From Ensifer adhaerens (GTDB taxonomy: Bacteria; Pseudomonadota; Alphaproteobacteria; Rhizobiales; Rhizobiaceae): DNA of 64,000 bases. The notes under the pieces are model-generated. The model was given only the letters and a program-made list of their open reading frames with translations. It was not told the DNA's origin and made no database searches. The DNA is taken from NCBI RefSeq assembly GCF_013283195.1, contig NZ_JABEKT010000003.1, positions 442,994-506,993 on the forward strand, given 5' to 3'. Position 1 is the stretch's first letter, and each line of letters opens with the position of its first letter. Of this stretch, positions 18,835 to 27,520 are shown one piece after another. A program made the translations under genes and the position numbers.

Positions 18835-19087
18835 GGGATGCTGACTCCGTTTCAATCTGCACAAACGGGGTGGGTCGCATCCGAGGGTCTGAAATTTGGA
18901 TCAGGCTTGGATTTGCGCCCATCAAGAACTGAACTGCCAACCCGGGCGAAACAAAAACGAGCCGAGGCTGCGACACACGATTTAGGTGCTACGCGAAATT
19001 GCTGCAACCTCTTGTATTGTGATCGCAATAAAACTTAACATTCACGCGCCGCTCATACCGGCGAAGCCATGATGAGCAGTCATCGAG

Positions 19088-19807
19088 TTATTGCTCGGGA
19101 TCTACGGGTACGGCGAGCAGGTAGCCGCCAAGCCTGACGGTTTTGATCAAAGCCGGGGCCCTCGGATCAGTCTCGATCTTGGCACGCAGCCGGGCAATAT
19201 GCACATCGATGCTGCGCTCGACTGGACGCGCAACCCCGAAAAACGTTGATGCCAACAGTTGCTTGCGGGACACCACTGTTCCCGCATTGCGCGCGAGGGC
19301 AACAAGAAGGTCGAACTCGGCAGCCGTTAGCGAAACTGTTGTGCCTTTTGGATCCAGAAGCAGACGATTGCGCGGATCGACGCGCCAGCCGGCAAAACGC
19401 ATGGGCTGCATATCCACGGGCACAATAAGCGTTCCCATGGCACGCCGGAGGACGCATTGCAGGCGTGCCAGCATATCAATCGGCCGGTCGTTGCGAAGCA
19501 CGTAGGCATCGGCGCCCGCATTTAGGCCAACAAGGATGACCGGGTCGTCGTGGCTCTCGACCACCAGCACGATCACAAGATTGCTGATTGTTCTCACCAG
19601 ATGGCAAAGCGCACAACACTCCCTGCATCGGAGTTTTGCATCGAGGATCAGCAGGTCAAAATGGCGGCAATTGAGAAGGGTCTGCATCGCCAGTACGTCA
19701 TTGCTACAGGAGGCTCGAAACCGCGCGTCTGCAAACAGGTCCATAAGGCCTCGACGCGTGTTCTTATCGTCCGTCATGACCAGAACGCTGACGGGCCGTT
19801 TGGGCAT
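19088..19807 (-). CDS. OmpR-like response regulator with atypical receiver
   Basis: 239 residues from ATG 19807 (GAGG upstream). The N-terminal receiver begins VSVLVMTDDKNTRRGL and keeps the Asp pair and a phospho-acceptor-like Asp (LLILDAKL). The switch-Lys position is replaced: YVLRNDRPID where KPF is expected. The C-terminal winged helix is complete (LTAAEFDLLVALARNAGTVV through RSIDVHIARLRAKIE). No sensor kinase is adjacent. It lies downstream of traR on the same strand but 250 bp away. Its target is unknown. Confidence 0.75.
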   Translation of the reverse strand: MPKRPVSVLVMTDDKNTRRGLMDLFADARFRASCSNDVLAMQTLLNCRHFDLLILDAKLRCRECCALCHLVRTISNLVIVLVVESHDDPVILVGLNAGADAYVLRNDRPIDMLARLQCVLRRAMGTLIVPVDMQPMRFAGWRVDPRNRLLLDPKGTTVSLTAAEFDLLVALARNAGTVVSRKQLLASTFFGVARPVERSIDVHIARLRAKIETDPRAPALIKTVRLGGYLLAVPVDPEQ

Positions 19808-20479
19808 TTTTATCGTCCTCGGCAATGGCATTCCTCGCAAACTGTGGCTTTGGACAACAGTTGAGAAACAAGTGAGCCGGAAGGACGCCCTTCTGGCTTA
19901 CACAACCAGTTGGGGAGCTAGCGCGACTGAAGGACGCGCGCAAGTCGCAGAAATGCAACTTTACGGTATGTTCGGGTCGATGGTCGACTTTGATGGTATC
20001 TGAGTTTGCCGCGGGATGGCGGCTGACACGGTTCGCTAAAATGCGGTTACGCGGCTATCGATCCTTTGTGTCGCGCGTGGCCGCGATGCGACCGACGCAG
20101 TCTCCCGCCAGAAGCCGCGGGCAAGTCAAACAGGACCGCGGCTTGGCGGCTCGGCCGTCATCATCGTTGGCTTTCAAAGCAGCAGCTGTTTTTTCAGTGC
20201 GCTCGCACAAATGAGCGGTGAGATGCCGTTGATCGGCCATGAACGCTAGCCTCCGCAGTGGGTTCCCACCAGCTTGCGCAGACGCACCCGACAAGGCCAT
20301 TTCTTGCGTAACTGCATTCATATGGCAAGGCAATCAATCGAGGCACCATTTTGCGTGTCAGAGCTGCGGCGCAACAAATCTTAACGCCTCGGCCGCCCAT
20401 TCAGGGTTGAGGATGTGACTTTCGCATGTAAAGTTTGATGCTTGAGACTGTCGCTACCAAACGCCAGGAATGCGATCTG
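19808..20479. other. No recognisable gene between two regulators
   Basis: No frame with a ribosome binding site or recognisable family. A hairpin (AGCCGGAAGG/CCTTCTGGCT, about 19874-19896) precedes the regulator at 19807 on the minus strand and may be regulatory. Confidence 0.35.
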
Positions 20480-21241
20480 ATGACGGTCGCCGAATGCACC
20501 TTCAAACGCTTGATCGTGATCAGTTCGTGTGATGCCGAGTTCTGTTTGTCGCACCAGCATATTCTCGCCGCCGCCGGTCATGATACGGAACTGAGTACGC
20601 GAATTGAGGACATCATGACGATCGCAAGCCAACGCAGCGTGGGCGGCGTGCTGCTTGATGCCCGCACTGTTGCGACCGCAAAACTGTGCGAAGAGCTGAA
20701 GGGCTCCGACGAGACCCGCGACGCAAAGGTGATCGGATTGCTGAGTACGCGGGCGGCCGCCGAGTACCCGGCGTTCCTCAAGGCCGGCATCGACGTGGCT
20801 TTCGTCCGGCCGGTCGAACCCGCGCGATATCTCAGGGCTTTTCGTCGATTGCTCGGACTGCCATCTGGCACCGACCAGACGTCCGTCCAGACCGGTGTCG
20901 AAGGGTTGACGATTGATCGAGAGCGCCACCAGGTGTCGTTTGAAGGTTGTCCATTTCACATCGGCCTGATCGAGTTCCGCATTCTTCTCAATCTCGCGTG
21001 TGAGCCGGGCAAGGTGCTCTCGCGCAAGCAATTGATCGCCAGCGCCTGGCCAAGTGGCATCTTTGTCGATGCACGCACGGTCAATGTTCACATTGCCAGG
21101 CTCAGAAGAAGCCTGCTCACCATGACGGGCGTGGACCCGATCCGTACGGTCAGAGGCGTCGGATATGCCATTGCGGTCGAAGACCAGCAGGGTGACGGCG
21201 CCTTCGCGCGTCCTCAACTGGGCAAAAGGGGGGAACACTAG
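20480..21241 (+). CDS. OmpR-like response regulator, degenerate receiver
   Basis: 253 residues from ATG 20480, chosen because AGGAA lies nine bases upstream; an ATG at 20438 lacks a binding site. The receiver keeps an Asp (GVLLDARTV) but the switch Lys is Arg (VAFVRPVEP) and the acidic pocket is altered (VISSCDAEF). The C-terminal winged helix is intact (IEFRILLNLACEPGKVLSRK, then RTVNVHIARLRRSL). The stop codon overlaps the GTG of the amidohydrolase by one base, so it probably controls that enzyme or the neighbouring catabolic genes, perhaps without phosphorylation. Confidence 0.75.
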   Translation: MTVAECTFKRLIVISSCDAEFCLSHQHILAAAGHDTELSTRIEDIMTIASQRSVGGVLLDARTVATAKLCEELKGSDETRDAKVIGLLSTRAAAEYPAFLKAGIDVAFVRPVEPARYLRAFRRLLGLPSGTDQTSVQTGVEGLTIDRERHQVSFEGCPFHIGLIEFRILLNLACEPGKVLSRKQLIASAWPSGIFVDARTVNVHIARLRRSLLTMTGVDPIRTVRGVGYAIAVEDQQGDGAFARPQLGKRGEH

Positions 21242-22599
21242 TGGAAACTCAGCCCATATTCATCGCGAATGCGAGCCTGATCACGGGAGATGGGGTCACC
21301 TTCATCGAAAGGGCCGCCATCCGGCTTGACGGCAACAAGATCACCGACGTCTCCTACGCCGGCAATCTTTCTCCCAACGCAGACGACCTGGTGCTCGATG
21401 CCGCAGGTACCACGATTATCCCCGGTATCATCAACGCGCATGCCCATGGCTGTATTTCGGGGCCCTCGATGCCCTCGGGCTCGCCTCCGCTTCATTCTTT
21501 CGAAGTCGCCTATCAGCGCAATCGCCACCTGACGTCAGGGACCACCACGCTTTTGAACGTATGCGGGCTTGCATGTCCAGAAGAGATTGCCGGCAAGGAC
21601 GACAAACCTCATGCAATCGACATCTACGTTTCGACCGCTCACACGCCAATGAATGTCGCAGCCGCGTTGCAGGTCGATGGAAGGGGACTTTTCGACCGTC
21701 ACCTCAACACAACGGTCGACGAAATGATAGCACGCGGAGCCAAGGCACTCGGTGAAGCAGGCGGCGGCCAAACCCTGGGCGGGGGCGCCCAGGATTACCG
21801 GTTCCTGCCACAAGCGATCGAGGCAGCCTGCGGCATTTGCGTCCATCCGAATGTCGCGCGCGCCTTCAAGGATGCTGTTGTTGGCAGGCGCCTCGACGGA
21901 ATGGGGACAATTGATGACGATGAGCTCGATCAGCTTATCGGCAGCTTTGCGCTTAACCAGCACCTCACCGCCCGCACCCTCCGCAAGATAGTGGTCGACA
22001 CGGTCGTGCCTCCCGTGCGCCTTGCCCTTGTGGGCATTGAAGAGATCGCCGCGCAATCCCACCGCTTGAGGTTGCCGGCGATTTTCCACAACGCCGCGCC
22101 CACGGCGGATTTGCTGGTGAGGCTTGCAGAAAGATACCCGCGGGCAAGGATGATCGCAGGGCATTCCAACCATCCGATGTTTTCGGCTGACGAAGCCGTT
22201 CACGCCGCTCGTTTGCTGCGTGATAGGGGCGTCACGATCGACGTGTCGACGCTTGATTGTATCGTGACGCGCTGGCGAAACGAACCCGGAAACCTCGACG
22301 CCCTGGTCGAAGAGGGCGTCATCGATACCCTCTCGACCGACTTTGCGGGCGGGGACTGGGATAGCATTCTTGCAGCGATCCATCGCATGATCGTCAAAGG
22401 GCAGATGGTGCCGGCGCGCGCCGTTGCACTCGCCACCGGCAACGTCGCTCGCGCCTTTCCGGAGTTTGCACACGATCGCGGACTTCTCGAGAAAGGTAAA
22501 CGAGCCGATCTCGCCATTTGCGACGCGCACAACCTTTCGCGGGTTCGCCATGTCATCGCCAACGGCCGCTTCGTGGTGGAAAACGCGGTAATCCTCTAA
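21241..22599 (+). CDS. Metal-dependent amidohydrolase
   Basis: 452 residues of the amidohydrolase superfamily, which hydrolyses C-N bonds with one or two bound metals. Visible ligands: HAHG (about residue 66), GHSNHPMF (about 302) and STDFAGGDW (about 366). A C-terminal beta-sandwich segment (GLLEKGKRADLAICDAHNL) is typical of deaminase/enamidase-like members. The substrate cannot be read from sequence; similarity of layout to enamidases is only suggestive. GTG start after AGGGGGGAA, coupled to the regulator upstream. It ends 10 bp before the convergent MmgE/PrpD gene. Confidence 0.75.
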   Translation: METQPIFIANASLITGDGVTFIERAAIRLDGNKITDVSYAGNLSPNADDLVLDAAGTTIIPGIINAHAHGCISGPSMPSGSPPLHSFEVAYQRNRHLTSGTTTLLNVCGLACPEEIAGKDDKPHAIDIYVSTAHTPMNVAAALQVDGRGLFDRHLNTTVDEMIARGAKALGEAGGGQTLGGGAQDYRFLPQAIEAACGICVHPNVARAFKDAVVGRRLDGMGTIDDDELDQLIGSFALNQHLTARTLRKIVVDTVVPPVRLALVGIEEIAAQSHRLRLPAIFHNAAPTADLLVRLAERYPRARMIAGHSNHPMFSADEAVHAARLLRDRGVTIDVSTLDCIVTRWRNEPGNLDALVEEGVIDTLSTDFAGGDWDSILAAIHRMIVKGQMVPARAVALATGNVARAFPEFAHDRGLLEKGKRADLAICDAHNLSRVRHVIANGRFVVENAVIL

Positions 22600-22609
22600 A
22601 GACCAGATT

Positions 22610-23944
22610 CTACTGGAGAGCCGCCAACAGTCCTGAGCCGCCATCTGCGTCAAAGTCAAGGACACCATCTATGATCGCGCGTTGGCGTTCATACGGCAGT
22701 TGGCGACCTGTCACTTTCATGAATTTGTCCTCGATGGCATCGAACGACATCGGCCGTTGTGGATCCCCGAGAGGTCCGCGAATAGCCGAGCTTGATCGAC
22801 CGCCGGTGTGGTCAACAGTGACGCGCGCCAACGTTTCGCTGGGGAACAGCCCGTCGATATCGCTGTTGATAGTGACTTTCACTTTTTCCGCTAAGGTGGA
22901 GAGGTCCTCGCGACCAAGAAGCTCCGCCTCAATCGGGGCGAGGGCCCCACGCCCCTCCAATACGGCGATCGCCATGCAATAGGGCAGGCTGTACTGGATA
23001 TCGACGATCGTTAAAGGACGTGTCTTGTTCCCAAGCTTCAAAGCCCAAGAGAAGGTTTCAACCTCGATCCCGGCTATGGAGCACTCGTCAATCTGGTGCT
23101 CCTCGACCAAGTCAAAATACGCGTCGAGCGCAGCGTGGATGTAGCGACAGCAGGCGTAGCGTTTGAAGTATGTACCAGAAAGATGGGAGTGCCGGCCGAG
23201 CCCCGATAAAATCGCGTCGCGGTCATAGTAATCGGGATGATCGAACACGTCCTGTGGACCCGTATAGCCGTTGGCACCAAGATAGTGCGCATTCAGCCCG
23301 AGAAGACAACTCCAAGCAATTCCCTCCTTCACATCATTGCCGGTCATCCGTGAATAGCCCGAACTTCCGTTGGCCAACTGATTGGGCGCCAGGACGGCGG
23401 AGATCGTGAGGGAGCGAGCGATCTCATCGGCATTGCTCCTGAACAGCCGACCTGTAGCCGCCGCCGCGGCGACGGCTGCCCAGCGCCCCGTCTGACGGGT
23501 TCTGATTGTCGCTGGCATTTGGGCACTGGCAACCCGAACACCGACATCATAGCCAACCGAGATTGCAGAATAGACATCGGCGGCGCTAGCATTGCAGGTG
23601 GGCAGAAGTGTCAAGACCGTCGGGATGACACAAGCTCCGGCGTGGCCACGTGCGAGCCGGTTGCCATCATCAAGATCAAGCGCGCAGGCAGCTGAGGCAT
23701 TGGCTATCAACGCTCCGCCAGCAGACACAGACATTCCAGTCGCCCAGATAGAAGCGTTTCCTGGTCCGTAGATGTTCGAAACCGTACGCCTGACGGCAGC
23801 GGGACCTGGCAGGTTTCGACCGGCGATCGCCGTCCCGACCAGATCAAGCATACATTTCAGCGCCATTTCCCGATCAACGACTGAACTTGGTTCACGAGAC
23901 AACCGAGCAATATGCTGTCCAAGAATTTCAGCAATGAAGGGCAT
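22610..23944 (-). CDS. MmgE/PrpD family protein
   Basis: 444 residues. Family hallmarks: DLVGTAIAGRNLPGP, ACALDLDDGNRLARGHAGAC, a GYDVGVRVASA helix, and YFKRYACCRYIHAALDA. Relatives include 2-methylcitrate dehydratase and cis-aconitate decarboxylase, but many members in catabolic clusters have unknown substrates. ATG 23944 is chosen for GGAG seven bases upstream. It lies 29 bp downstream of the ornithine-cyclodeaminase-like gene and is probably co-transcribed. Confidence 0.8.
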   Translation of the reverse strand: MPFIAEILGQHIARLSREPSSVVDREMALKCMLDLVGTAIAGRNLPGPAAVRRTVSNIYGPGNASIWATGMSVSAGGALIANASAACALDLDDGNRLARGHAGACVIPTVLTLLPTCNASAADVYSAISVGYDVGVRVASAQMPATIRTRQTGRWAAVAAAAATGRLFRSNADEIARSLTISAVLAPNQLANGSSGYSRMTGNDVKEGIAWSCLLGLNAHYLGANGYTGPQDVFDHPDYYDRDAILSGLGRHSHLSGTYFKRYACCRYIHAALDAYFDLVEEHQIDECSIAGIEVETFSWALKLGNKTRPLTIVDIQYSLPYCMAIAVLEGRGALAPIEAELLGREDLSTLAEKVKVTINSDIDGLFPSETLARVTVDHTGGRSSSAIRGPLGDPQRPMSFDAIEDKFMKVTGRQLPYERQRAIIDGVLDFDADGGSGLLAALQ

Positions 23945-23973
23945 CGCGCGCTCCGTAATTCTCTCCCGGGTCG

Positions 23974-25041
23974 TCAGGCAATCTGCGCGCGATCCTGAAG
24001 GGCTCGGCAATATTTTTTCCAGGTCATTTCCGCGACGTAGAGATCAAGCATTGGCAAGCCCACGCATGTGATGCAGACCGGACCTGGCTGAAAGCTGGAA
24101 AACTGCGTCCCCGATGACAACTCACCTACGCCCAGCAGCGGTCCGATCGTCTCGAGGCTCAGTCCCTTTGAAGAAAAATAGAGTGGGAGGCTCTGTGAGT
24201 TGCGCCGCGACACCGTGGCGATATCGTCACAGACAACGACCCCCGATCGAAGGACGCGTTGTAGATAGGCAATCGGCGCCTCGTTCCCGCCGAGATGCAG
24301 GGTAACTGCATCTGGAGCGAGCTCGTGATCTTTGAAAACCGGGTAGCGCGAGTTCGAGGCGGTTACGACGAGCGCACACTCGCAAAGTCGCTGGTTATCA
24401 TCGACTGCGATGAGCGAGACTGGCCCAGCTGGCACTGTCTCTTCCACAAACCGAACTGCGCTTTCGAGCGTCCGGCTGCGGACATAAATTCTTTCCAACT
24501 GACCTGCGCCCGTCAACGATAGGCAGTCGACCACACTCCTTGCGACCGGACCCGCTCCGAACAGAAAGAGCGAGAACGTAGCTTGATGCTGCAGGAAGAG
24601 CTGCGTCACCACACTAGCGTAGGTGCCGGTCCGCATGGCGGAGATCGCCGTCCCGTCGAGGATGGCGACTGGACGCAAAGTGGGTTTGTCGAGAAGCACG
24701 TACGTTGAGGTAGAGCGCGGGTACCCACGACGGCGATTGAAAGCATTTGCGCCAATGATCTTGACCCCGCCAAAGCGGGGGTTCGCGCTGAACAGCGACG
24801 AAAGCTTCCAGCCAAGACGCTCGTCGCGAAAGTCGTCCTTGAACCTGGTGAATTCAGGCATTGCCCAGAACTCGTCTTCCGGCAGGCTGAGTACGGCTTT
24901 CCCTCCGATTGCATGCCCTTGCCTGATATCATGCCATGCAGCCTCGACCGCGTCGTGGGTTTCGCGGATCGTCAGTTCCGCACCAAGCGCACGCATTTCA
25001 TCAATTGATACGACATTCACGCTGTCAGCTTGCTGTTCCAT
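23974..25041 (-). CDS. Ornithine cyclodeaminase / mu-crystallin family enzyme
   Basis: 355 residues. The N-terminal substrate domain includes the conserved AILDGTAISAMRTGTYASVV; the nucleotide-binding fold begins LFLFGAGPVARSVVDCLSL. The family comprises NAD(P)-dependent enzymes acting on amino acids and imines (ornithine cyclodeaminase, alanine dehydrogenase, ketimine reductase). The exact substrate is open. GGGAG precedes ATG 25041. It forms a two-gene unit with the MmgE/PrpD gene. Confidence 0.82.
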   Translation of the reverse strand: MEQQADSVNVVSIDEMRALGAELTIRETHDAVEAAWHDIRQGHAIGGKAVLSLPEDEFWAMPEFTRFKDDFRDERLGWKLSSLFSANPRFGGVKIIGANAFNRRRGYPRSTSTYVLLDKPTLRPVAILDGTAISAMRTGTYASVVTQLFLQHQATFSLFLFGAGPVARSVVDCLSLTGAGQLERIYVRSRTLESAVRFVEETVPAGPVSLIAVDDNQRLCECALVVTASNSRYPVFKDHELAPDAVTLHLGGNEAPIAYLQRVLRSGVVVCDDIATVSRRNSQSLPLYFSSKGLSLETIGPLLGVGELSSGTQFSSFQPGPVCITCVGLPMLDLYVAEMTWKKYCRALQDRAQIA

Positions 25042-25206
25042 CCCATTCTCCCGGGCTCGAGTTTGACCGGGTCGAGCTTACGCAATCGCTGATAAGTACG
25101 ATGCGAAGTTTCGGATAAGCTTCTGGCTGTCTCATTGCATGAGCATCAAGAAACGATGACGGATAGGCGTGCGGACAAAGGCGATTTGCCGCTCCAAACC
25201 TGCGGG

Positions 25207-25605
25207 CTATCGCTCACGATCGTTGCCTGCCGCCAAAATCAGCGCAAGAACACAACGCCGCAGGCGAGGGTCACGAATTCTTTGAAATGCGGTATTCAAC
25301 GCCATGCCCTCGGTCGTGCCTAGGAAGGCATAGAGTTCTGTCTCACCTGCAACGGATTGTGGGGCGTCGGCCGCTTGCCCGCCCTCATAAAAGAAGGCCG
25401 CGGAAACCCCAAGAGCGCCGGCCATCGTGCTCAGGCGCCCGGCGCCGATCCGTATCTGGCCGGTCTCGTATTTTTGGATGAGCTGGCAGGAGACGCTAAG
25501 CTTTGCGGCAAGCTCCTGCTGAAGCATTCCCATGGCCTTTCGGCGACGGCGCAGTCGCCGGCCGATCTCCAGGTCCGTGGATGTCGCTTTACGCACGTTC
25601 CGCAT
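25207..25605 (-). CDS. XRE family transcriptional regulator
   Basis: 132 residues. An N-terminal Cro/CI-type HTH (IGRRLRRRRKAMGMLQQELA then KLSVSCQLIQKYETGQIRIG) is followed by a C-terminal region of unknown role (FLGTTEGMALNTAFQRIRDP). Divergent from a second XRE gene across 130 bp, so the two may share a control region. Probably regulates the flanking catabolic genes. Confidence 0.8.
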   Translation of the reverse strand: MRNVRKATSTDLEIGRRLRRRRKAMGMLQQELAAKLSVSCQLIQKYETGQIRIGAGRLSTMAGALGVSAAFFYEGGQAADAPQSVAGETELYAFLGTTEGMALNTAFQRIRDPRLRRCVLALILAAGNDRER

Positions 25606-25735
25606 CAGATGTTTTCTTCTTCGCCTCGTCGATCAGCTTTCGGGAACTTGCCAATCGACGTCTAAGTGCGCTCGAACATTCATTTACATATTATAGTTGA
25701 TAAACTCAAAGTTTCGGGACTGCCATCAGTGGCGC

Positions 25736-25972
25736 ATGGACATGCGCAGGTTGGTCGGTCGGAATTTTGCGCGCCTGCGTCTGGAAAAAGGGATGACGCA
25801 GGAAGAAATCGCTGCGTCGGCGAATATCAGCCAGCAGTATGTCAGCGGGCTGGAACGCGGCCAACGCAACCCGACCGTCGTCTCGCTGTACAAGATCGCA
25901 CAGGCCCTTGGTGTCAGTCACATGGAACTCGTACGGCCGCAGGCCAGTGACGAAACTCCTGACCGGCGATAG
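25736..25972 (+). CDS. Small XRE family transcriptional regulator
   Basis: 78 residues, almost only an HTH domain: NFARLRLEKGMTQEEIAASA, ISQQYVSGLERGQRNPTVVS, LYKIAQALGV. It resembles minimal phage-type or controller regulators. The start may be ATG 25736 or ATG 25742, since neither has a strong binding site and an upstream TTG at 25697 is less likely. It ends 15 bp before the convergent nitrilase gene. Confidence 0.78.
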   Translation: MDMRRLVGRNFARLRLEKGMTQEEIAASANISQQYVSGLERGQRNPTVVSLYKIAQALGVSHMELVRPQASDETPDRR

Positions 25973-25987
25973 CACTGCCTCCCATGC

Positions 25988-26833
25988 TCAACAGGAAATC
26001 AGCTTGATGTTGCTGACGTCAACTCTGTGGGCAGTCATGGGAATGAGGCCGGAGACCGCAACAAGTCGCTCCCGCTCAAGTTCGGCGGTGAGCACGCAAA
26101 TCTCATCGCCGCCGCGTGCAATAAGCGCCCCCCACGGATCGCAGACGAGCGAGTGTCCGTACATGAAGCGCCGTTCGCCTCCGGGCGCCTCATAGGAGCC
26201 GCATTGACCGCAGGCGACGAAATAGGCCTGGAATTCGATCGCGCGAGCACGGCAAAGGACCTCCCAATGATCCTGGCCGGTCTGTCGTGTAAAGGCGGCG
26301 GGCAGGATGAAGATGTCGACGCGCTCGGACGAAAGCCGGTCAAACAACCGCGAGAAGCGTAGGTCGTAGCAAATGCAGCACGCGACGCGAAAACCGTCGA
26401 TCTCGTAAATCAAAAGATGGTCGCCAGGCGCCACCGTCTCCGACTCGCAGTAACGTTTTCCATCTGGCGCAATAATGTCGAACAGGTGGATCTTGCGATA
26501 TGTGCCCACCTCGATGCCGTGCCGATCGAAGACAACCGTCGTATTGAAGATACGATCGTCGGCCTGAGACACTTCGAGCATGCTTCCGGCATGAATGGCA
26601 ACGCGGTGCTTTTTGGCAAACTGCTGAACCATGACGTACGCCTCGCCTCCAGGCACGAGATCCGCTGCCTCGCGCTTCTGCTCACGGGTTCCGCCAGTCC
26701 AGTCGAAATGTTCCGGCAGCACGATGAGGTCAGGGCGATCGTTCACCACTGCCTGCAACATCAGCCGCTTTGCCTCATTCAGGTTGAAAGCACGGTCGGG
26801 CTGGGAACTCATCTGGATCAAAGAGACCTTCAT
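25988..26833 (-). CDS. Carbon-nitrogen hydrolase (nitrilase superfamily)
   Basis: 281 residues. The catalytic triad is complete: Glu in VLPEHFDW, Lys in YRKIHLFD, Cys in CCICYDLRF. The size and motifs fit Nit/omega-amidase-type amidases that release ammonia from small amides. Last gene of the transporter operon; its ATG overlaps the stop of the RraA-like gene (ATGA), so the two are translationally coupled. Confidence 0.85.
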   Translation of the reverse strand: MKVSLIQMSSQPDRAFNLNEAKRLMLQAVVNDRPDLIVLPEHFDWTGGTREQKREAADLVPGGEAYVMVQQFAKKHRVAIHAGSMLEVSQADDRIFNTTVVFDRHGIEVGTYRKIHLFDIIAPDGKRYCESETVAPGDHLLIYEIDGFRVACCICYDLRFSRLFDRLSSERVDIFILPAAFTRQTGQDHWEVLCRARAIEFQAYFVACGQCGSYEAPGGERRFMYGHSLVCDPWGALIARGGDEICVLTAELERERLVAVSGLIPMTAHRVDVSNIKLISC

Positions 26834-27483
26834 CTTCCTGCCTCCGGATTGAATTCAAAGACCGATCGACCTGCGGCCAGGTGCGTGCGCAGTTTCGCAG
26901 AGCGTCGCTGACGTTCGATGCCGAGGCGGCAGAGTGTTTCCATTCGCTCGGCCGGCGCAGCAAACACGCCTTCATCGTCGGCGAGGACGGCAAAGCCCGG
27001 AAGTATCGCTGCACGCCCGCAGGCAATCGGTTCGTTGACGGAGCCGCCGATCTGGAAAACGCGGTTGGTCGTCTTGGCCGAGTGGCCTCGGCACCAGACG
27101 GGCAGGCCAACAGCAACAATCTCGGCCACATCGGTACAAGGTCCGTCGATGACGATCCCAGCGCCGCCCTTCGCCTTGACCGCGGTCGCCACCCCGCCAC
27201 CCACACAGGCAATATCGTCACCGTCGACACGGGAAATCACAAGAATGTCGCCGGGCCCGAGAACGTCGACGGCCTTGTAGATGATGGTTCCGTCGCGGCC
27301 CGGGGCCGCGACGGTGACGGCGGAGCCGGCCACCTTTCCAGGAAAGACCGGGCGAACGTCACTCGAAACGAACCCCGTATGTTCGACGTGGCCGATCGTC
27401 GCCGTCTCAGTCAGCATCATGAGACCGATCAGTTCGGTGCTGAGGGACGGGCATCGGTCTTCGGTCCGATAGAACTGCATCAT
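26830..27483 (-). CDS. RraA-like protein (aldolase/decarboxylase fold)
   Basis: 217 residues from ATG 27483. Matches the RraA/HMG-aldolase family: GHVEHTGFVSSDVRPVFPGK, GDILVISRVDGDDIACVGGG, and GAGIVIDGPCTDVAEI. Members cleave or decarboxylate hydroxy-keto acids, or inhibit RNase E. In active aldolases the last motif reads G-x-x-R-D; here the Arg is Thr (GPCTD), so catalysis may differ or be lost. Between TauD-type and nitrilase genes in one operon. Confidence 0.75.
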   Translation of the reverse strand: MMQFYRTEDRCPSLSTELIGLMMLTETATIGHVEHTGFVSSDVRPVFPGKVAGSAVTVAAPGRDGTIIYKAVDVLGPGDILVISRVDGDDIACVGGGVATAVKAKGGAGIVIDGPCTDVAEIVAVGLPVWCRGHSAKTTNRVFQIGGSVNEPIACGRAAILPGFAVLADDEGVFAAPAERMETLCRLGIERQRRSAKLRTHLAAGRSVFEFNPEAGR

Positions 27484-27520
27484 ACTTCGGTTTCTCCGCC
27501 TGACTTGTTCTTGGATTGGT

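Noticed and set aside
18855-18863. tra-box half-site ATCTGCACA before traR
   Set aside because: The second half of the palindrome is missing, so I did not list it as an operator; it is mentioned under traR only.
20055-20333. 92-codon minus-strand frame with a Cys-x-x-Cys (CLTCPR)
   Set aside because: Only one Cys pair, no binding site and no recognisable family.
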